Shown here in pieces: positions 1-6,398 of a stretch of 10,726 bases of DNA. The stretch comes from Victivallaceae bacterium (GTDB lineage: Bacteria > Verrucomicrobiota > Lentisphaeria > Victivallales > Victivallaceae): NCBI GenBank assembly GCA_028717165.1, contig JAQUOK010000055.1, forward strand, positions 1 to 10,726, given 5' to 3'. The notes beneath the pieces are model-generated. The model saw only the letters and a program-made list of their open reading frames with translations, made no database searches and was not told where the DNA came from. A program made the position numbers and the translations under genes. Position 1 is the first letter of the stretch; each line of letters opens with the position of its first letter.

Positions 1-13
1 CAGATATGGGGGG

Positions 14-77
14 ACGGCATTACCCGCCGCGTTGCGGCGGGCTACGCTGAATAACCCTTTCAGGGTTTTAATACCGT
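14..77. repeat. Nested inverted repeat, possible REP-like element or terminator
   Basis: Three helices can be drawn by eye. An outer stem pairs ACGGCATTA (14-22) with TAATACCGT (69-77) with one C/A mismatch, which becomes a G-T wobble on the other strand. It encloses a perfect 8-bp hairpin CCCGCCGC-GTT-GCGGCGGG (23-41) and a perfect 6-bp hairpin AACCCT-TTC-AGGGTT (53-67). The first inner stem starts directly at the end of the outer one, and bases 42-52 link the two. The second hairpin is followed by TTTAATA, so on the plus strand it could also end transcription of a gene to the left. The compact cloverleaf-like layout resembles mobile palindromic elements of the REP/RAYT type, but only one copy is in the window, so repetition is inferred. 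Confidence 0.55.
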
Positions 78-200
78 GCCGCATCCTTAATTTTCAATTC
101 TTAACATAGTCATCCATTCGGGATTCAATTTTTCCCGGACAAAGGTTACTGGCCGATTACTGCTTTTCTGATTTTCCCGTATTTTTTTCGGGCAATGCGG

Positions 201-229
201 TTGACAAATATTAAAGCGTGCATTATAAT
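201..229 (+). promoter_or_regulatory. Consensus sigma70-type promoter of the lacI-type operon
   Basis: TTGACA (201-206) and TATAAT (224-229) are both perfect matches to the housekeeping consensus and are separated by exactly 17 bp. Transcription would be expected to start around 235-237, a few bases before the palindrome at 242-257 and about 34 bases before the regulator's start codon. A perfect promoter is rare and usually implies strong basal activity that needs a repressor, which fits the operator placement. Confidence 0.85.
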
Positions 230-241
230 AGAAATAGAATA

Positions 242-257
242 TTCGAAACGTTTCGAA
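242..257. promoter_or_regulatory. 16-bp perfect palindrome, probable LacI-family operator
   Basis: TTCGAAACGTTTCGAA is identical to its reverse complement. It has the central CG that LacI/GalR operators use for insertion of the hinge-helix leucines, and the AAACGTTT core is typical of the family. It lies just downstream of the predicted transcription start and immediately upstream of the ribosome binding site (AGGA, 260-263; 6 bases before the ATG) of a LacI-family gene. Autorepression is therefore the simplest reading, by blocking promoter clearance. The binding protein is inferred from position. Confidence 0.8.
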
Positions 258-269
258 AAAGGAACTTGA

Positions 270-1250
270 ATGAACGCGAAAATCAAGGACATCTGCCGGG
301 TAACAGGTTTGTCGGTAGGAACGGTGTGTGAAGCGCTGAACGGCAAACCGCGGGTTGCGGAAAAAACGCGCAACCGGGTACGGGAAGTGGCGGAACAGTT
401 GAATTACAGGCCGAATAATCTCGGACGGGCGCTGCAATCCCGGAAAAGCTCATTGCTGGGCTATTTCTGCATTGACATCACGGTATCGATTCTGGCGGGA
501 GTGCTTCATGAATTGACCTTTGCCGCCACGCTCAAAGGTTACGGAATCCTTTTTCAGACACCGTTATATTCTTCCGAAAGCGAAATCGACAGGATTGATT
601 TTTTGTTGAGCAAGAATGTCGAATGCATCATTACTTCCGGGTGTGAACTCGCCACTTGGGAATATCTCCGGAAAATAAAAAAGCAGGGCATCCCGGTGGT
701 CGGCGCCTCCTGTTATTCCATGTTCCCGGAAATTCCTTATGTCGTTACCGACGATTATCTGGGCGGGGAAATGGCGGCAAATTGTCTGCTGGGTTTGAAA
801 CACCGGCGAATGGCGTTCTTTTCCTTTAACCGCCCCCCTAATTATCGGGAACCCAGTTTTAAGGAAACCCTGCGAAAAAAAGGCATAAGCTCTTGCGTTT
901 CCTGCTATTCCGTTGAGCAGCTTGCCGCTTTGTGCGCTGCGCCGCCGGCGGAAAGGATCAGCGCGATTTTCGCCTATTGCGATGACGATGCCCTGATCGC
1001 GAAACGGACAGTCGAAAAATCCGGTCTGCGCGTTCCGGACGACGTGTCGCTTATCGGTTTCGATGATTCGATGAACAGCCGACTGGAGGAAATCAATTTA
1101 TCCACCTTCGCGCATGCGACGGAAACCATTGGAAAAGAAACTATTAACAGCGCGCTTAAAGAAATAAACCACGAAGCGGCCGAATCCGTATTGGTGCCGC
1201 CGTTTCTGAAACTTAGAAAGACCACGGCCTCATGCCGTAATCCGGAATAA
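270..1250 (+). CDS. LacI/GalR-family transcriptional regulator
   Basis: A 326-residue DNA-binding repressor of normal family length, expected to act in the cytoplasm on sugar-utilisation genes. Residues 4-48 form the LacI helix-turn-helix with the GLSVGTV turn and the NYRPN end. A hinge helix follows around residues 50-58 with Leu55 where LacI has its minor-groove leucine. The rest is a periplasmic-binding-protein-like effector domain ending in the VPDDVSLIGFDDS block near residues 253-266. The start is supported by AGGA at 260-263. It lies behind a consensus promoter and a CG-centred palindrome, so autoregulation is likely. The next gene begins 17 bases after its stop and is probably co-transcribed. 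Recognition-helix residues are unusual: Val16, Gly17, Cys20 and Glu21 sit where LacI has Tyr17, Gln18, Ser21 and Arg22. The effector is unknown; a glycan-derived sugar is inferred from the neighbours. Confidence 0.95.
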   Translation: MNAKIKDICRVTGLSVGTVCEALNGKPRVAEKTRNRVREVAEQLNYRPNNLGRALQSRKSSLLGYFCIDITVSILAGVLHELTFAATLKGYGILFQTPLYSSESEIDRIDFLLSKNVECIITSGCELATWEYLRKIKKQGIPVVGASCYSMFPEIPYVVTDDYLGGEMAANCLLGLKHRRMAFFSFNRPPNYREPSFKETLRKKGISSCVSCYSVEQLAALCAAPPAERISAIFAYCDDDALIAKRTVEKSGLRVPDDVSLIGFDDSMNSRLEEINLSTFAHATETIGKETINSALKEINHEAAESVLVPPFLKLRKTTASCRNPE

Positions 1251-1267
1251 AATTCAGGAGACCAAGA

Positions 1268-2242
1268 ATGTTAATTACGGGTACTTTTCTGGACGAGATC
1301 AGTCATGATATTCCCCATCAGAACTGGGGAAGGAAAGAATGGGACAAAGATTTCAGAAGCATGCGGGAAATCGGTATTGATACCGTTATCATGATCCGTT
1401 GCGGGCACCGCAATATGATGACGTTTCCATCCGAAGTCCTGAGCCGGAAGGAAAACGCTTTTTTGCCTCCGCTGGATTTGCTCGAACTGTTTTTGAAGCT
1501 GGCGGGAAAATATGGTATGGATTTTTATTTCGGCGGTTACGATTCGGGCAGATACTGGGCGAATAAACAGTTTGAATCGGAAGTGGATATTAATCTGGCG
1601 GTTTTCGATGAAGTCTGGAAAAAATACGGGCATTATCCGGCTTTCCGGGGCTGGTATCTGCCCCACGAAGTCGGCCGCAATACCGGCTCGATTATTCCTA
1701 CCTATGCCAGAATGGGACGGCACTGCAAACAACTTTCCGGCCTGCCGGTGTTGATCTCTCCATTCATCAGCGGAGCCAAAGGGGTAAATCAATTTGCCGG
1801 TGAACTGCGCACCGCGACCGGAATCAGCGTCGCCGAACATGAAAAGGAATGGAATGCAATTTTCGACGGCATCAGGGAAGCGGTCGATATTGTGGCGTTT
1901 CAGGATGGGCATGTGGATTTCCATGAATTGACCGAATTTCTGAATGTTAACAAATCCCTGGCAGACAAATACGGCTTGCGGAGCTGGACCAACAGTGAAA
2001 GTTTCGACCGCGATATGCCGATAAAATTCCTGCCGATAAAATGGGATAAAATGTTATTGAAACTGAACGCTGCGGAAGCAGCCGGAATTGACAAAGCGAT
2101 AACTTTTGAGTTTTCGCATTTCATGAGTCCGAATTCCTGCTATTTCCAGGCGCACGGTTTATATAACCGCTACCGCGAACATTTTTATCCGGAATTGTTC
2201 GCCAAACGCGAAAAACAGTTATTATTGAATCAGTCGGCCTGA
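1268..2242 (+). CDS. DUF4434-type TIM-barrel protein, putative glycoside hydrolase-like enzyme
   Basis: A 324-residue protein that resembles the DUF4434 family, a TIM-barrel group found in glycan-utilisation loci. No activity can be assigned from sequence. Family-like blocks seen in order are GTFLDE (5-10), the strand GIDTVIM (36-42), GWYLPHE (128-134), VDIVAFQDG (206-214), WTNSESF (240-246) and FEFSHFMSP (280-288). Glu134, Asp213, Glu244 and Glu281 are candidate catalytic or substrate-binding acids at strand ends; this is a guess from position. There is no signal peptide, so it should act in the cytoplasm on imported oligosaccharides. AGGAG at 1256-1260, 7 bases before the ATG, decides the start. 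It follows the regulator by 17 bp and likely belongs to the same transcript and regulon. Confidence 0.85.
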   Translation: MLITGTFLDEISHDIPHQNWGRKEWDKDFRSMREIGIDTVIMIRCGHRNMMTFPSEVLSRKENAFLPPLDLLELFLKLAGKYGMDFYFGGYDSGRYWANKQFESEVDINLAVFDEVWKKYGHYPAFRGWYLPHEVGRNTGSIIPTYARMGRHCKQLSGLPVLISPFISGAKGVNQFAGELRTATGISVAEHEKEWNAIFDGIREAVDIVAFQDGHVDFHELTEFLNVNKSLADKYGLRSWTNSESFDRDMPIKFLPIKWDKMLLKLNAAEAAGIDKAITFEFSHFMSPNSCYFQAHGLYNRYREHFYPELFAKREKQLLLNQSA

Positions 2243-2293
2243 TTTTTTCAGGGTTAAGGTTTTCAAGTTTTTAGTAAAATCGGGAGATGAAAA

Positions 2294-2968
2294 ATGAAAA
2301 AGAAAGGTTTTAAGTTCACTCTTATTGAATTGCTTGTTGTAATCGGCATCATCGCGGTTCTTGCCTCAATGCTGCTGCCGGCATTAAACAAAGCGCGGCG
2401 AAAAGCAAAGGAAATCGTCTGCGCCGGAAATTTGAAACAGATAGGCTTGGCAACCCTGATGTATGCCAATGAGCAGGATGGGCAGTTTCCGAGACAGGAA
2501 TCTAATAATTTTACCTTCTTTCAATCAATCCGTCCTTATGCCGGCTGGAAAACCGTCCCTTATCCATGGAGCGCCCCAAGCAGTTATCCGGCAAGTAACA
2601 AAAAACTTTCTCAGGCAAGCATTTGTCCGGAAGATACTTCTCCCTGGACAGCGTTCGGAAACGACCCTTTCGGGAGCACTTCGTATTCTTATCGTTTTGC
2701 AAGTTACTGTACCACCTCTTATCTGAGCCAGTACAAGCTGGGGCAGTTGGCATCAGACTATGCGATGGTTGTGGAAACCGGGGTGGACTATACCCACTCC
2801 TGTATGGCCTTTGCGGGCTCAGGTAGTACTTATTTGTATAAAAGCAACAGGATTACTCCGGAGCTGCTCGAAATCCGCCATGATCAGGGTGCGAACTATC
2901 TTTTTACCGATGGTCATGTTAAGTGGCTCCCGGTACGGACAGTGGTAAAAATACCCCCGGAAAAATAG
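2294..2968 (+). CDS. Pseudopilin-like protein with prepilin N-terminus and H-X9-DG motif
   Basis: A 224-residue type IV pilin/type II secretion pseudopilin-like protein of the kind greatly expanded in Lentisphaerota and Planctomycetota. A short basic leader (MKKKGFK) precedes FTLIELLVVIGII and a hydrophobic helix to about residue 30. Cleavage would fall between Lys7 and Phe8, putting Glu12 at mature position 5; the usual glycine at -1 is missing, and the only leader glycine is Gly5. CAGNLKQIGLA (43-53) is the usual post-helix motif. The C-terminal H-X9-DG motif is exact: His196, Asp206 and Gly207. It is expected to be anchored in the inner membrane or assembled into a surface or periplasmic fibre. 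GGGAG at 2282-2286 supports this start over the ATG at 2287, which is out of frame. It sits 51 bp behind the DUF4434 gene with no terminator between, so co-transcription is plausible. Confidence 0.92.
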   Translation: MKKKGFKFTLIELLVVIGIIAVLASMLLPALNKARRKAKEIVCAGNLKQIGLATLMYANEQDGQFPRQESNNFTFFQSIRPYAGWKTVPYPWSAPSSYPASNKKLSQASICPEDTSPWTAFGNDPFGSTSYSYRFASYCTTSYLSQYKLGQLASDYAMVVETGVDYTHSCMAFAGSGSTYLYKSNRITPELLEIRHDQGANYLFTDGHVKWLPVRTVVKIPPEK

Positions 2969-3075
2969 TGCCTGAATCCGTGAAAAATTAAGTAAACGTG
3001 TATGATAACCTGCTGGTACTGTTTACACTAAGATTAATAAAGTCTTCAATATGAAATCTAATCTGACAACTTGAT
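2969..3075. other. AT-rich intergenic spacer, weak promoter candidate
   Basis: This 107-bp spacer separates the pseudopilin gene from the propeller gene and marks the change to AT-rich sequence. TTTACA (3022-3027) with TTCAAT (3045-3050) at 17 bp is a weak promoter candidate. GTAAAC (2992-2997) and GTTTAC (3021-3026) form a 6-bp inverted repeat with a 23-base spacer, too loose to call a terminator. No intrinsic terminator is visible. Confidence 0.3.
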
Positions 3076-4191
3076 ATGAAAACAAATAACAACAAGTGGA
3101 AAAAGAGTGAAATCATTTTAAAAAGTGAAGGGGATATGCTGGTTAGCTCTTTTACTTCAACAATTATTCCAGTCAACAGTAATTTTTGGAGGGTTTGGTA
3201 TTCTGCTTATTCTTTGGAAAGAAAATCTTATAGTTTCGGATATGCAGATGGAGTATTTGGCAAACAATTCAGGAGAATGGGAAAAAATATATCCAACAGC
3301 ATTGCGTCTTACGGTTTAAATATTATTGGAATACCTGCTCATTGGAATCTGATACAACCGGTTTATATTCTTCTGCCTGACGGCAAAGAGAGAATATATT
3401 TTTGGGCGCATGCCGAAGAAGGAATCTGCCGCTATTTACTTGCGGAAAGCCGGGACGGCATCAATTTCTACGTAAAAGATGTACACCATCCATGCTTATA
3501 TCATCCCAGTGACAGAGCAGTATCTGTTAGTTCATTAAATACAGCTAAGCTGACAAGGTATTATCCCAGAAGGGTAAAGCGTCCGGAAAATGAACCTGAA
3601 GCTCCGAAAAATATGCTTTCGAACGACGCGACAAATGTTTATTTATTAGCTGACGGCACTTTTGAGTTATATACGGTCGAACTTCTCTCCATTAATAAAA
3701 ATCATCGCGCTTATGTTTCTCACGACCCCAGCGCCGGAGTTTTCAGAGTAATACAGCGTCGAACAAGTATTGACGGTATACATTGGTCTTCTGGAGAAAT
3801 CATATTAAAGCCGGATGAAAACGACCCCGATGATTTACAGTTTTATTATTTGTCGGTAACCCACACCCCTATAGGCAGAATCGGTCTTCTCGGATATTAT
3901 CTGGTAGAAAAAGGAACCATGGATATTGAAATCTGTTTTTCCAGAAACGGTATTTCCTGGGAACGCCCATGCAGAGGCGCAGGAATTCAAAGGGAAAAAG
4001 GCATAGAAGGCATTTCCGCTCCTCATTCGCTGATAAAGAGAGATAATAAATATTTTTTATTTTACACTTCCTGCAATTTTACCCATCATGAAGCAGTCAT
4101 TAATGAAACTGAAAAAAACAAATTTACAATGATAGGTGTTAGTACAATTGATTGCGTTTTTTTGGATGATTATCTGTACAAATTGAGATAA
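3076..4191 (+). CDS. Five-bladed beta-propeller, glycosyl hydrolase-like protein
   Basis: A 371-residue protein without signal peptide or membrane segment. The repeated pattern S-x-DG-x-x-aromatic, seen as SRDGINF (125-131), SIDGIHW (231-237) and the variant SRNGISW (289-295), is typical of blades in GH32/43/68/130-like propellers and related sugar-active proteins. Supporting strands are WRVWYSAYS (38-46), RIYFWAHAEEG (106-116), DDLQFYYLSVT (252-262) and KYFLFYTS (325-332). Catalytic acids cannot be assigned with confidence, so it may be an enzyme or a non-catalytic relative. No Shine-Dalgarno motif precedes the ATG at 3076. An in-frame ATG at 3136 has AAGGGG only 2 bases upstream, which is too close, and the first blade seems to begin before it, so 3076 is kept. 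The gene is much more AT-rich than its neighbours (41 G+C in bases 3181-3300), suggesting separate origin. Confidence 0.72.
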   Translation: MKTNNNKWKKSEIILKSEGDMLVSSFTSTIIPVNSNFWRVWYSAYSLERKSYSFGYADGVFGKQFRRMGKNISNSIASYGLNIIGIPAHWNLIQPVYILLPDGKERIYFWAHAEEGICRYLLAESRDGINFYVKDVHHPCLYHPSDRAVSVSSLNTAKLTRYYPRRVKRPENEPEAPKNMLSNDATNVYLLADGTFELYTVELLSINKNHRAYVSHDPSAGVFRVIQRRTSIDGIHWSSGEIILKPDENDPDDLQFYYLSVTHTPIGRIGLLGYYLVEKGTMDIEICFSRNGISWERPCRGAGIQREKGIEGISAPHSLIKRDNKYFLFYTSCNFTHHEAVINETEKNKFTMIGVSTIDCVFLDDYLYKLR

Positions 4192-4206
4192 ATATAACAA
4201 CCTGAA

Positions 4207-4235
4207 TTGGCAAAAAAATGAGAATTTTTTATGAT
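4207..4235 (+). promoter_or_regulatory. Probable promoter for the GHL10-like gene
   Basis: TTGGCA (4207-4212) and TATGAT (4230-4235) each match the sigma70 consensus at five of six positions and are 17 bp apart. Transcription would start near 4242, giving a leader of about 140 bases before the ATG at 4383. That leader would contain the 18-bp palindrome at 4294-4311. The surrounding DNA is AT-rich, which raises the chance of a random match. Confidence 0.5.
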
Positions 4236-4386
4236 AGTCTTCACAGATACATTGTCAGTAGAAAAAAATCTTAAATTAAGAACAAACGGTTCAGAAAAAA
4301 ACGTTTTTTTCATGGATGAAACAACTTTTATTAAAAGGAATGCAAAAGTATTTTGTATTTCAAATAATTCACAGGTCTGCAAATGA
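4231..4386 (+). CDS. Possible 51-codon small ORF overlapping the next start (ATGA)
   Basis: An open frame begins at ATG 4231 and ends at TGA 4384-4386, sharing ATGA with the start of the 533-residue gene, as in translational coupling. It encodes 51 residues without a recognised motif. Against it: only a weak GAG lies upstream, the first codon falls inside the -10 box of the predicted promoter, and the frame reads straight through the A/T palindrome. It could be a chance frame, although an internal ATG at 4312 keeps a 24-codon version possible. Confidence 0.18.
   Translation: MIVFTDTLSVEKNLKLRTNGSEKNVFFMDETTFIKRNAKVFCISNNSQVCK
4294..4311. promoter_or_regulatory. 18-bp perfect palindrome centred on CG, possible operator
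   Basis: GAAAAAAACGTTTTTTTC equals its reverse complement: seven A, CG, seven T, bounded by G and C. Its central AAACGTTT is the same 8 bp found in the palindrome in front of the lacI-type gene. It lies about 50 bases after the predicted transcription start of the 4383 gene, a position compatible with roadblock repression. It may be a LacI-family operator, or only a low-complexity A/T-tract coincidence in AT-rich DNA. Confidence 0.4.
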
Positions 4387-5984
4387 AATTATTCATGACT
4401 ATTGACTTTATAGACAACTTGATACCGATAGCCTGGGACCGGGAGCGGATACGGCAATTCGTGAACCTCCTCGCCGGAATCGGAGTGAAACGTATTTACT
4501 GGGTTTTTCACGGCAACCGCGAGGACGGTTTTTGGGACAATACGGGGTTGCCATGGCAGGATAATCTGGACAGAACGTTTGCCGCTGTCGGCAATTCCGA
4601 CCTGAAGGCGGCGGCGGAAATTTCGCATGCGGCCGGAATGGAAATTTTTGCCGTTTACAAACCATTTGATCTGGCAATACAGTCATATTCGCTCCGCGGA
4701 GTTTCTTCCCGCAATAAAATAACGAGCGTTGGAGACGCATTGCAGCTCGCCTTCAATTTCCCTGCCGCGCACCGGGAAGCTCTTATGGCGAGGCGCAGCA
4801 AAGAAAGCGTTCCGGCTGCCCGGATATTATTGAAATCCGCAAATAAACTGGCGGAAAATCATTGCTTTCGCCTGTGGAAAAGTACAGACAACCGGACGTA
4901 CCGGATGACTGGACAGCTTGCAACGCCAGAACCGGACGGCTGCCGGGTAATTTTTGATATAGCAGGGGAAGATTCCGAATTTTTCGCAATCGAAAGCCTG
5001 GCGCCGGAACCGGCAGCAAACCGGCTTGACACGATTATTGAAGTGAGAGCGCCGGATGGCCGCCCGGTACAGCACAGTCTTGGGCTTGCCCCCAGAAAAT
5101 ACCGGAAACAGCAGCAGCAGAAAAATCATCTGAAACCCGAATTCGACAGCGGGGCGGGTTTTGCTTCCGAGGGCTTTTTTTTCGATTATCTTCCCGGTAT
5201 TCCGTCCGCGGTTTCGCGCGGCGAATATTTAGCGAAAACGTTCAGTCTGGCGGACAACGGTCAGAACGTAATAGGCGTTTCCCTGAAAATTAACGGTTAT
5301 GTTCCGGGCGCGCCGGAACCGGCAGAGCCGACAGCTGTCGAATATTGGCTTGGCATGATCGTAAAGGCCATTGACTGCGGGGTTGACGGCGTCGATATCA
5401 GGATTACCAATCATAATTCTATTATTGAATGGGGAGAATACGGTTTTAACCGGCCGCTTACGGATGAATTTATCAAACGTTATGGAACTGACCCGCGTTG
5501 CGGGAATTTTGAGAAAGAGAAGCTGCGGCGTCTGCGGGGAGAATACTATACTGCTTTTCTGGAAAAAGCCGCAGCTTTGGTAAAAAATTCTGCCTGCCGT
5601 TTTGCTGTTCATATCCCGACTACGGCATTCGGTTCCCCGGCTGAACCGACCATGATGGAAATCCATTGGGACTGGCGGCAATGGCTGACTGAAGGTATTC
5701 CTGATGAAGTAACTTACAAGGTTATCCATACTGCCGATACTTTTTCCCCTGAAGGCTGTGAGCTGTTGGAAAGCTGCCGGAACGGAAATATTCCTGCAAC
5801 AGTCTGTCCTTTCATCCACGCCCTGCCGGATCCGGCAGCTTACCTTGCGGAAATTGAGAATTCCGGCGCTCGCGCATTCAATTGTTATGAAGCCGCGACG
5901 CTGTGGGATGCCGTGCCGGACGGTTTTAAGGAACTCAGACCGGCCATTATCAATCTACTGAAAAGCAAGTTTACCATAAGCTGA
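4383..5984 (+). CDS. GHL10-like TIM-barrel protein with large insertion, putative glycosidase
   Basis: A 533-residue protein without signal peptide, predicted cytosolic. The N-terminal half-barrel runs to about residue 130: MKLFMTIDFI start, GIGVKRIYWVFHG (32-44), AGMEIFAVYKPF (84-95). The barrel resumes near residue 290 with GVDGVDIRITNHNS (333-346), YGFNRPLTDEFIKRYG (353-368) and LRRLRGEYYTAFL (381-393), which resemble the hypothetical GHL10/family-10-like glycosyl hydrolases of Planctomycetota and Lentisphaerota. Residues 130-290 look like an inserted beta-rich domain followed by a lysine/glutamine-rich linker (RKYRKQQQQK, 238-247). Asp338, Glu426 and Glu503 are candidate active-site acids by position only. 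The start is supported by a modest AGG at 4373-4375. It has its own promoter candidate and no close downstream partner. GC content returns to that of the left-hand genes (about 57% in 4561-4620). Substrate unknown. Confidence 0.75.
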   Translation: MKLFMTIDFIDNLIPIAWDRERIRQFVNLLAGIGVKRIYWVFHGNREDGFWDNTGLPWQDNLDRTFAAVGNSDLKAAAEISHAAGMEIFAVYKPFDLAIQSYSLRGVSSRNKITSVGDALQLAFNFPAAHREALMARRSKESVPAARILLKSANKLAENHCFRLWKSTDNRTYRMTGQLATPEPDGCRVIFDIAGEDSEFFAIESLAPEPAANRLDTIIEVRAPDGRPVQHSLGLAPRKYRKQQQQKNHLKPEFDSGAGFASEGFFFDYLPGIPSAVSRGEYLAKTFSLADNGQNVIGVSLKINGYVPGAPEPAEPTAVEYWLGMIVKAIDCGVDGVDIRITNHNSIIEWGEYGFNRPLTDEFIKRYGTDPRCGNFEKEKLRRLRGEYYTAFLEKAAALVKNSACRFAVHIPTTAFGSPAEPTMMEIHWDWRQWLTEGIPDEVTYKVIHTADTFSPEGCELLESCRNGNIPATVCPFIHALPDPAAYLAEIENSGARAFNCYEAATLWDAVPDGFKELRPAIINLLKSKFTIS

Positions 5985-6009
5985 AGTAATTGGATGCAAG
6001 GTAAAACTT

Positions 6010-6032
6010 CCCAACGGCAGGTAGTTGCTGGG
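6010..6032 (+). terminator. Hairpin after the GHL10-like gene, weak terminator candidate
   Basis: CCCAACGGC (6010-6018) can pair with GTTGCTGGG (6024-6032) around a 5-base loop, with one A-C mismatch and two G-T wobbles. It starts 26 bases after the stop of the GHL10-like gene. The following bases are TTCTCGG, not a proper T-run, so Rho-independent termination would be weak at best. Confidence 0.25.
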
Positions 6033-6364
6033 TTCTCGGCGCCTGTAAACATTACGAACCTATGTGAAAGGGCAAAATAAATTAGGTAAGGAATTATGCC
6101 AATCCGTTTTTATAGAAAAATTAAGGCGGGCTTTGCGCGACCAGCGGTTCGCCCTGGACAACGAAAAAATCCTGTGGATTTTCCGTATTTAGAAACCCTT
6201 TTGTGATAAAAGTGTAAAACAAAGACACTAACAAATATTAAAAGAATACTGTCATGGTAAAAGTAAATGTCAAAATCGGTCGGCCAGGAAAAAGTCAAAA
6301 ATTTTTCAGGGGAAGCAACTTATCAGGACTAAATAATTAAGTTCTATTAATTAACACTTTTTAC

Positions 6365-6398
6365 CCAAGGAGGGAACGAGCTATTAATACCAAGGAGG
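6365..6398 (+). repeat. Tandem CCAAGGAGG motifs without start codons
   Basis: The 9-mer CCAAGGAGG occurs at 6365-6373 and again at 6390-6398, exactly 25 bp apart. Both contain a perfect AAGGAGG anti-SD match, yet no ATG, GTG or TTG lies at a usable distance after either. The working ribosome site of the next gene is a third motif, AAGGAG at 6452-6457, 9 bases before its ATG. They may act as ribosome standby or decoy sites, or be relics of duplication. Confidence 0.5.

Noticed and set aside
87..437. 116-codon minus-strand frame overlapping the start of the lacI-type gene
   Set aside because: It runs through the perfect promoter, the operator and the helix-turn-helix coding region of a certain gene. 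The product shows no motif.
1271..1924. 217-codon minus-strand frame inside the DUF4434 gene
   Set aside because: It lies entirely antisense to a gene with clear family motifs and a good ribosome site; its translation is low-complexity without recognisable domains.
5229..5819. 196-codon minus-strand frame inside the GHL10-like gene
   Set aside because: It is antisense to conserved barrel motifs and has no recognisable protein features.
6110..6298. 62-codon minus-strand frame in the long leader
   Set aside because: Hydrophobic stretch from AT-rich DNA, no ribosome site and no family resemblance.
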